Positions 6,581 to 9,153 of a stretch of DNA of 9,153 nucleotides are shown here, in pieces. The stretch lies in contig JAGPGI010000088.1 of assembly GCA_018056045.1 (NCBI GenBank), positions 1 to 9,153 of the forward strand. The letters are read 5' to 3'. The DNA comes from Paracoccus sp. (in: a-proteobacteria) (lineage in GTDB: Bacteria; Pseudomonadota; Alphaproteobacteria; Rhodobacterales; Rhodobacteraceae). Within the stretch, counting starts at the first letter, position 1, and each line of letters starts with the position of its first letter. Below the pieces are notes generated by a model. The model had not been told where the DNA came from and ran no database searches. It saw only the letters and a list, made by a program, of their open reading frames with translations. The position numbers and the translations under genes are program-made.

Positions 6581-6613
6581 CCCGGCAGCCGGAATTTTCT
6601 ACCGGCTGCCGGG
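6581..6613 (+). terminator. Strong stem-loop after the L,D-transpeptidase gene
   Basis: A perfect 12-bp stem, CCCGGCAGCCGG (6581-6592) with CCGGCTGCCGGG (6602-6613), closes a 9-nt AT-rich loop and begins 5 bp after the stop codon. No T-run follows (the next bases are acggaaac), so it is not a textbook intrinsic terminator. Its place and strength still suggest transcript-end formation or 3'-end protection. Confidence 0.6.
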
Positions 6614-6747
6614 ACGGAAACGACAGGATTTCTACCATCTCGCGAGGGTCGGGTTTCATGACCTGTTCTAAATGGCAGATGTCATTCTGCGGCGTTTAGG
6701 CCTAAAAAAACCCGAGAAAATCTGTAACTTCCCGAGTGCGATGGCCC
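6614..6747. promoter_or_regulatory. Intergenic control region with palindromes and direct repeats
   Basis: This stretch upstream of the unknown small gene is AT-richer than its surroundings. It contains CTCGCGAG (6639-6646), GCAGA...TCTGC (6675-6679 and 6686-6690) and the perfect 12-bp palindrome TTTAGGCCTAAA (6695-6706), which continues into an A-run. CCCGAG occurs twice, 20 bp apart (6711-6716 and 6731-6736). I found no clear -35/-10 pair. A regulator site is plausible because the elements are dense and end at the next gene start, but none matches a consensus I know. Confidence 0.35.
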
Positions 6748-7017
6748 ATGTATCTGCCGCCCATCATCAGCGATGCGCAGATCGATTCGATCGAGACCGA
6801 GGGCTATGTTCCCGGTTCCATAGAAAGCGTTCTTCGCTTTGGCCCGCATTCGCGCTGGCGCGGCGGCGTCATCGTCGGCAGCTCGGCAAAACGCTCGCAT
6901 GCCATGGCCACGCGCTGCGTGCTGCTGATCCCGCGCAAGGGCAAACGGATGCGCATGGTTGCCCTGCATCCTGAACTGCCGGCCGATGTGGTCAAGTTCA
7001 TGCTGAACGCGACCTGA
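6748..7017 (+). CDS. Conserved-looking small protein of unknown function, 89 residues
   Basis: Not recognised. The 89-residue product has no signal peptide and no membrane segment, so it is probably cytoplasmic. It begins MYLPPIISDAQIDSIETEGY, has an Arg/His-containing middle (FGPHSRWRGGVIVG, 31-44), one Cys (Cys57), a strongly basic segment IPRKGKRMRM (61-70) and an acidic-to-neutral end HPELPADVVKFMLNAT. The alternating hydrophobic pattern around 39-72 suggests beta-strands. It fits a small globular fold, and the basic patch could bind nucleic acid, but that is only a guess. The start is uncertain: GTG at 6736 would add four residues, and neither start has a good ribosome site; I favour the ATG. 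It is a single gene followed by a bidirectional terminator, and its codon use resembles the neighbours, which supports it being real. Confidence 0.65.
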   Translation: MYLPPIISDAQIDSIETEGYVPGSIESVLRFGPHSRWRGGVIVGSSAKRSHAMATRCVLLIPRKGKRMRMVALHPELPADVVKFMLNAT

Positions 7018-7055
7018 GGCGATCCGCCAGAAATCGACCAAAACCCCGGAATGGA

Positions 7056-7082
7056 AAAGGCGGGCCCGATGGGCCCGCCTTT
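7056..7082. terminator. Bidirectional intrinsic terminator
   Basis: A 12-bp perfect stem, AAAGGCGGGCCC (7056-7067) with GGGCCCGCCTTT (7071-7082), surrounds a 3-nt loop (gat). A-rich bases on the left and T-rich bases on the right give a short U-run on both strands. It lies between the convergent small unknown gene (stop at 7017) and pntB (stop at 7106), so it probably ends both transcripts. Confidence 0.85.
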
Positions 7083-7105
7083 CCGCATTCGGCATCCGCG
7101 CCCGA

Positions 7106-8545
7106 TCAGTCGATCATCGGCAGCAGCGCGTCGATCGATTTCTTGGCATCGCCATAGAACATCCGGGTGTTTTCCTTGTAGAACAGCGGGTTTTCGATAC
7201 CCGAATAGCCGGTGCCCTGCCCGCGTTTGGACACGAAGACCTGCTTTGCCTTCCAGACCTCCAGCACCGGCATGCCGGCGATGGGGCTGTTCGGATCCTC
7301 CTGCGCGGCCGGGTTCACGATGTCGTTCGAGCCGATGACGATGGCCACGTCGGTGTTCGGGAAGTCCTCGTTGATCTCGTCCATCTCCATGACGATGTCA
7401 TAGGGAACCTTGGCCTCGGCCAGAAGCACGTTCATGTGGCCCGGCAGACGGCCGGCGACCGGATGGATGGCAAAGCGCACGTTCTTGCCACGCGCGCGCA
7501 GCTTGCGGGTCAGCTCGGAAACCGACTGCTGGGCCTGCGCCACCGCCATGCCATAGCCCGGGACGATGATGACCTCATCGGCCTCGTTCAGGGCGGCGGC
7601 CACGCTTTCGGCGTCGATGGCGATCTGCTCGCCCTCGATCTCCATCGCGGGGCCGGTCTCGCCGCCGAAACCGCCAAGGATGACGCTGACGAAGTTGCGG
7701 TTCATCGCCTTGCACATGATGTAGCTCAGGATCGCACCCGAGGAGCCGACCAGCGCACCGACCACGATCAGCAGGTCATTGCCCAGCGTGAAGCCGATGG
7801 CCGCAGCCGCCCAGCCCGAATAGCTGTTCAGCATCGAGACCACGACCGGCATGTCGGCGCCGCCGATGCCCATGATCAGGTGATAGCCGATGAAGAACGC
7901 GGCCAGCGTGATGACCGTCAGCCACAGCACCGGCGCGCCGGTGGTGCAGTAGAGGATCAGCGCAAGCAGCGACAGCGCCGCAGCACCTGCGTTCAGCATG
8001 TGACCGCCGGGCAGCTTCTTGGGCTTGCCGTCGATCTTGCCGGCCAGCTTGCCGAAGGCGACGACCGAGCCGGTGAAGGTCACCGCGCCGATGAAGATCC
8101 CCAGCGCCACCTCGACCTTGAGCATGGCGATTTCGGCCGGGGTCTTGTGCGCGAGCACGGCGGCAAAGCCGTGGAACTCGGCGGCAGCGTCGGCGGCGCG
8201 GGCGCGCAGCACGCGGCCCAGCTCGAACTGGGCGTTAAAGCCGATCAGCACGGCGGCCAGACCGACAAGACTGTGCATCGCGGCGACCAGCTGCGGCATC
8301 TCGGTCATCTGGACGCGCTTGGCGACGACCCAGCCGGCCGAGCCGCCGATGGCCAGCATGATCAGCGTGACGCCCCAATTGCCATAGCCGGGCCCGATCA
8401 GCGTGGCGACAACCGCCAGCGCCATGGCGACGATCCCGTACCAGACGGCGCGCTTGGCGCTTTCCTGTCCTGACAGCCCGCCCAGGGACAGGATGAACAG
8501 GACTGCGGCAACCACATAAGCGGCGGTGGTGAATCCGTATTCCAT
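7106..8545 (-). CDS. pntB: Proton-translocating NAD(P) transhydrogenase, beta subunit PntB
   Basis: Beta subunit of inner-membrane transhydrogenase, which uses the proton gradient to drive NADH + NADP+ to NAD+ + NADPH. The 479 residues comprise a membrane domain (dII, roughly 1-270) and a cytoplasmic NADP(H)-binding domain (dIII, from about 305). His91 in the segment [11 protein letters not shown] matches the proton-pathway His91 of E. coli Pnt[13 protein letters not shown] and KAMNR are conserved in dII. In d[49 protein letters not shown] and [10 protein letters not shown] mark the NADP site. The loop between FNAQFE and [12 protein letters not shown] is about 20 residues longer than in E. 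coli. Two adjacent ATGs exist; I chose 8545 over 8548 because AAGGAGG is 5 bp away and [10 protein letters not shown] then aligns end-to-end with the E. coli start. The gene follows pntA directly. Confidence 0.97.
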   Translation of the reverse strand: MEYGFTTAAYVVAAVLFILSLGGLSGQESAKRAVWYGIVAMALAVVATLIGPGYGNWGVTLIMLAIGGSAGWVVAKRVQMTEMPQLVAAMHSLVGLAAVLIGFNAQFELGRVLRARAADAAAEFHGFAAVLAHKTPAEIAMLKVEVALGIFIGAVTFTGSVVAFGKLAGKIDGKPKKLPGGHMLNAGAAALSLLALILYCTTGAPVLWLTVITLAAFFIGYHLIMGIGGADMPVVVSMLNSYSGWAAAAIGFTLGNDLLIVVGALVGSSGAILSYIMCKAMNRNFVSVILGGFGGETGPAMEIEGEQIAIDAESVAAALNEADEVIIVPGYGMAVAQAQQSVSELTRKLRARGKNVRFAIHPVAGRLPGHMNVLLAEAKVPYDIVMEMDEINEDFPNTDVAIVIGSNDIVNPAAQEDPNSPIAGMPVLEVWKAKQVFVSKRGQGTGYSGIENPLFYKENTRMFYGDAKKSIDALLPMID

Positions 8546-8550
8546 CATCC

Positions 8551-8557
8551 CCTCCTT
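8551..8557 (-). promoter_or_regulatory. Ribosome binding site of pntB inside the pntA stop region
   Basis: AAGGAGG on the - strand shares its first two bases with the TAA stop codon of pntA (TAAGGAGG). It sits 5 bp before the second ATG (8545) but only 2 bp before the first (8548), which favours the second as the start. This layout suggests coupled translation to keep subunits balanced. Confidence 0.8.
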
Positions 8558-9153
8558 ACGATTTCTGGAACATGGCGAGCATGCGCCGGGTGACGAGGAA
8601 GCCGCCGAAGATGTTGACGCCCGCCATCAGAACCGACAGCGCCGCCAAAATCACCACCAGCCACGACCCCGAGCCGATCTGCAGCAGCGCACCGACGATG
8701 ATGATCGACGAGATCGCATTGGTGATCGCCATCAGCGGCGTGTGCAGCGAATGGCTGACATTCCAGATCACCTGGAAGCCGACAAAGACCGACAGCACGA
8801 AGACGATGAAATGCGACAGGAACGAGGCCGGCGCGAACATGCCAACCAAAAGCATCACCACCGCGCCCACGCCCAGCAGGGTGACCTGCGACTTCGTCTG
8901 CGCCTTGAACTCGGCCACTTCCTTGGCGCGGCGCTCCTCGGGCGTCAGCTCCTTGGCTTTTTCCTTGGGCTTCTGCGCCGCGATGGCGGCGATCTTGGGC
9001 GGCGGCGGCGGCCATGTCACGTCGCCGTCATAGGTGACGGTGGCGCCACGGATGACGTCATCCTCCATGTTCTGAACCAGAACGCCGTCCTTGCCGGGGG
9101 TCAGGTCCGCCAGCATGTGGCGGACGTTGTTGCCGTAAAGCTCAGAGGCCTGG
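8556..9153 (-). CDS. pntA: Proton-translocating NAD(P) transhydrogenase, alpha subunit PntA, C-terminal part (5' end outside window)
   Basis: The last 198 complete codons of PntA are visible. The frame stays open to the right edge, reading [20 protein letters not shown] before the ATG at 9116, so that ATG is internal and not a start. The visible part covers the end of the NAD(H)-binding domain dI ([21 protein letters not shown]), a proline-rich linker WPPPPPK, a charged helix ([20 protein letters not shown]) and four transmembrane helices of d[21 protein letters not shown], the segment starting [30 protein letters not shown], and [20 protein letters not shown]. The dI and dII parts are fused as in E. 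coli PntA, in contrast to the split PntAA/PntAB of Rhodospirillum rubrum. It is the upstream gene of a pntAB operon, with TAA at 8556-8558. Confidence 0.95.
   Translation of the reverse strand, partial: QASELYGNNVRHMLADLTPGKDGVLVQNMEDDVIRGATVTYDGDVTWPPPPPKIAAIAAQKPKEKAKELTPEERRAKEVAEFKAQTKSQVTLLGVGAVVMLLVGMFAPASFLSHFIVFVLSVFVGFQVIWNVSHSLHTPLMAITNAISSIIIVGALLQIGSGSWLVVILAALSVLMAGVNIFGGFLVTRRMLAMFQKS

Noticed and set aside
7436..8473. 345-codon open frame on the + strand opposite pntB
   Set aside because: The product is Asp/His/Arg/Gln-rich without fold pattern; it mirrors the codon bias of pntB, which is unmistakable.
1..9153. Search for tRNA, rRNA, CRISPR repeats, insertion sequences, toxin-antitoxin pairs and defence genes
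   Set aside because: No cloverleaf, regularly spaced repeat, transposase motif or defence-type domain was seen by reading both strands; a homology search could still find a small RNA.

Overview
This is ordinary chromosomal DNA of a GC-rich alphaproteobacterium. Codon use, the PntA/PntB sequences and the mix of DUF3422, YitT and small lipoprotein genes suggest the Rhodobacterales (Paracoccus-like). That placement is inference, as there is no rRNA or other marker gene. I see no mobile element, phage gene, CRISPR array, tRNA or rRNA, and no base-composition break that would suggest recent transfer. I did not find a convincing new multi-gene system. The least explained items are a 24-residue lipoprotein gene and an unrecognised 89-residue protein with a patterned upstream region.

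Left part (1-4100, all + strand): the 3' part of a glyoxylate/hydroxypyruvate reductase A (ghrA-type) gene, then a bifunctional mannose-1-phosphate guanylyltransferase/mannose-6-phosphate isomerase (manC type) with its own well-formed promoter. Next come an orphan periplasmic NMT1/THI5-like ABC substrate-binding protein and a YitT-family membrane protein.

Middle (4114-5882, all - strand): reading leftwards, a DUF3422 membrane-anchored protein, a 24-residue predicted lipoprotein that starts with TTG, and an ArsC/Spx-fold reductase whose ATG overlaps the lipoprotein stop codon. This block converges with yitT across 13 bp. The DUF3422 gene is divergent from the next + strand gene, an L,D-transpeptidase lipoprotein (6069-6575), which ends in a strong hairpin.

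Right part: an intergenic stretch (6614-6747) with palindromes and direct repeats, a small + strand gene of unknown function, a bidirectional terminator, then the - strand pntAB operon. pntB is complete and pntA runs off the right edge. PntAB is the proton-translocating transhydrogenase of the inner membrane and makes NADPH. Several products act at the envelope (L,D-transpeptidase, DUF3422, the small lipoprotein, YitT, the binding protein), but the sequence does not show that they share a pathway.
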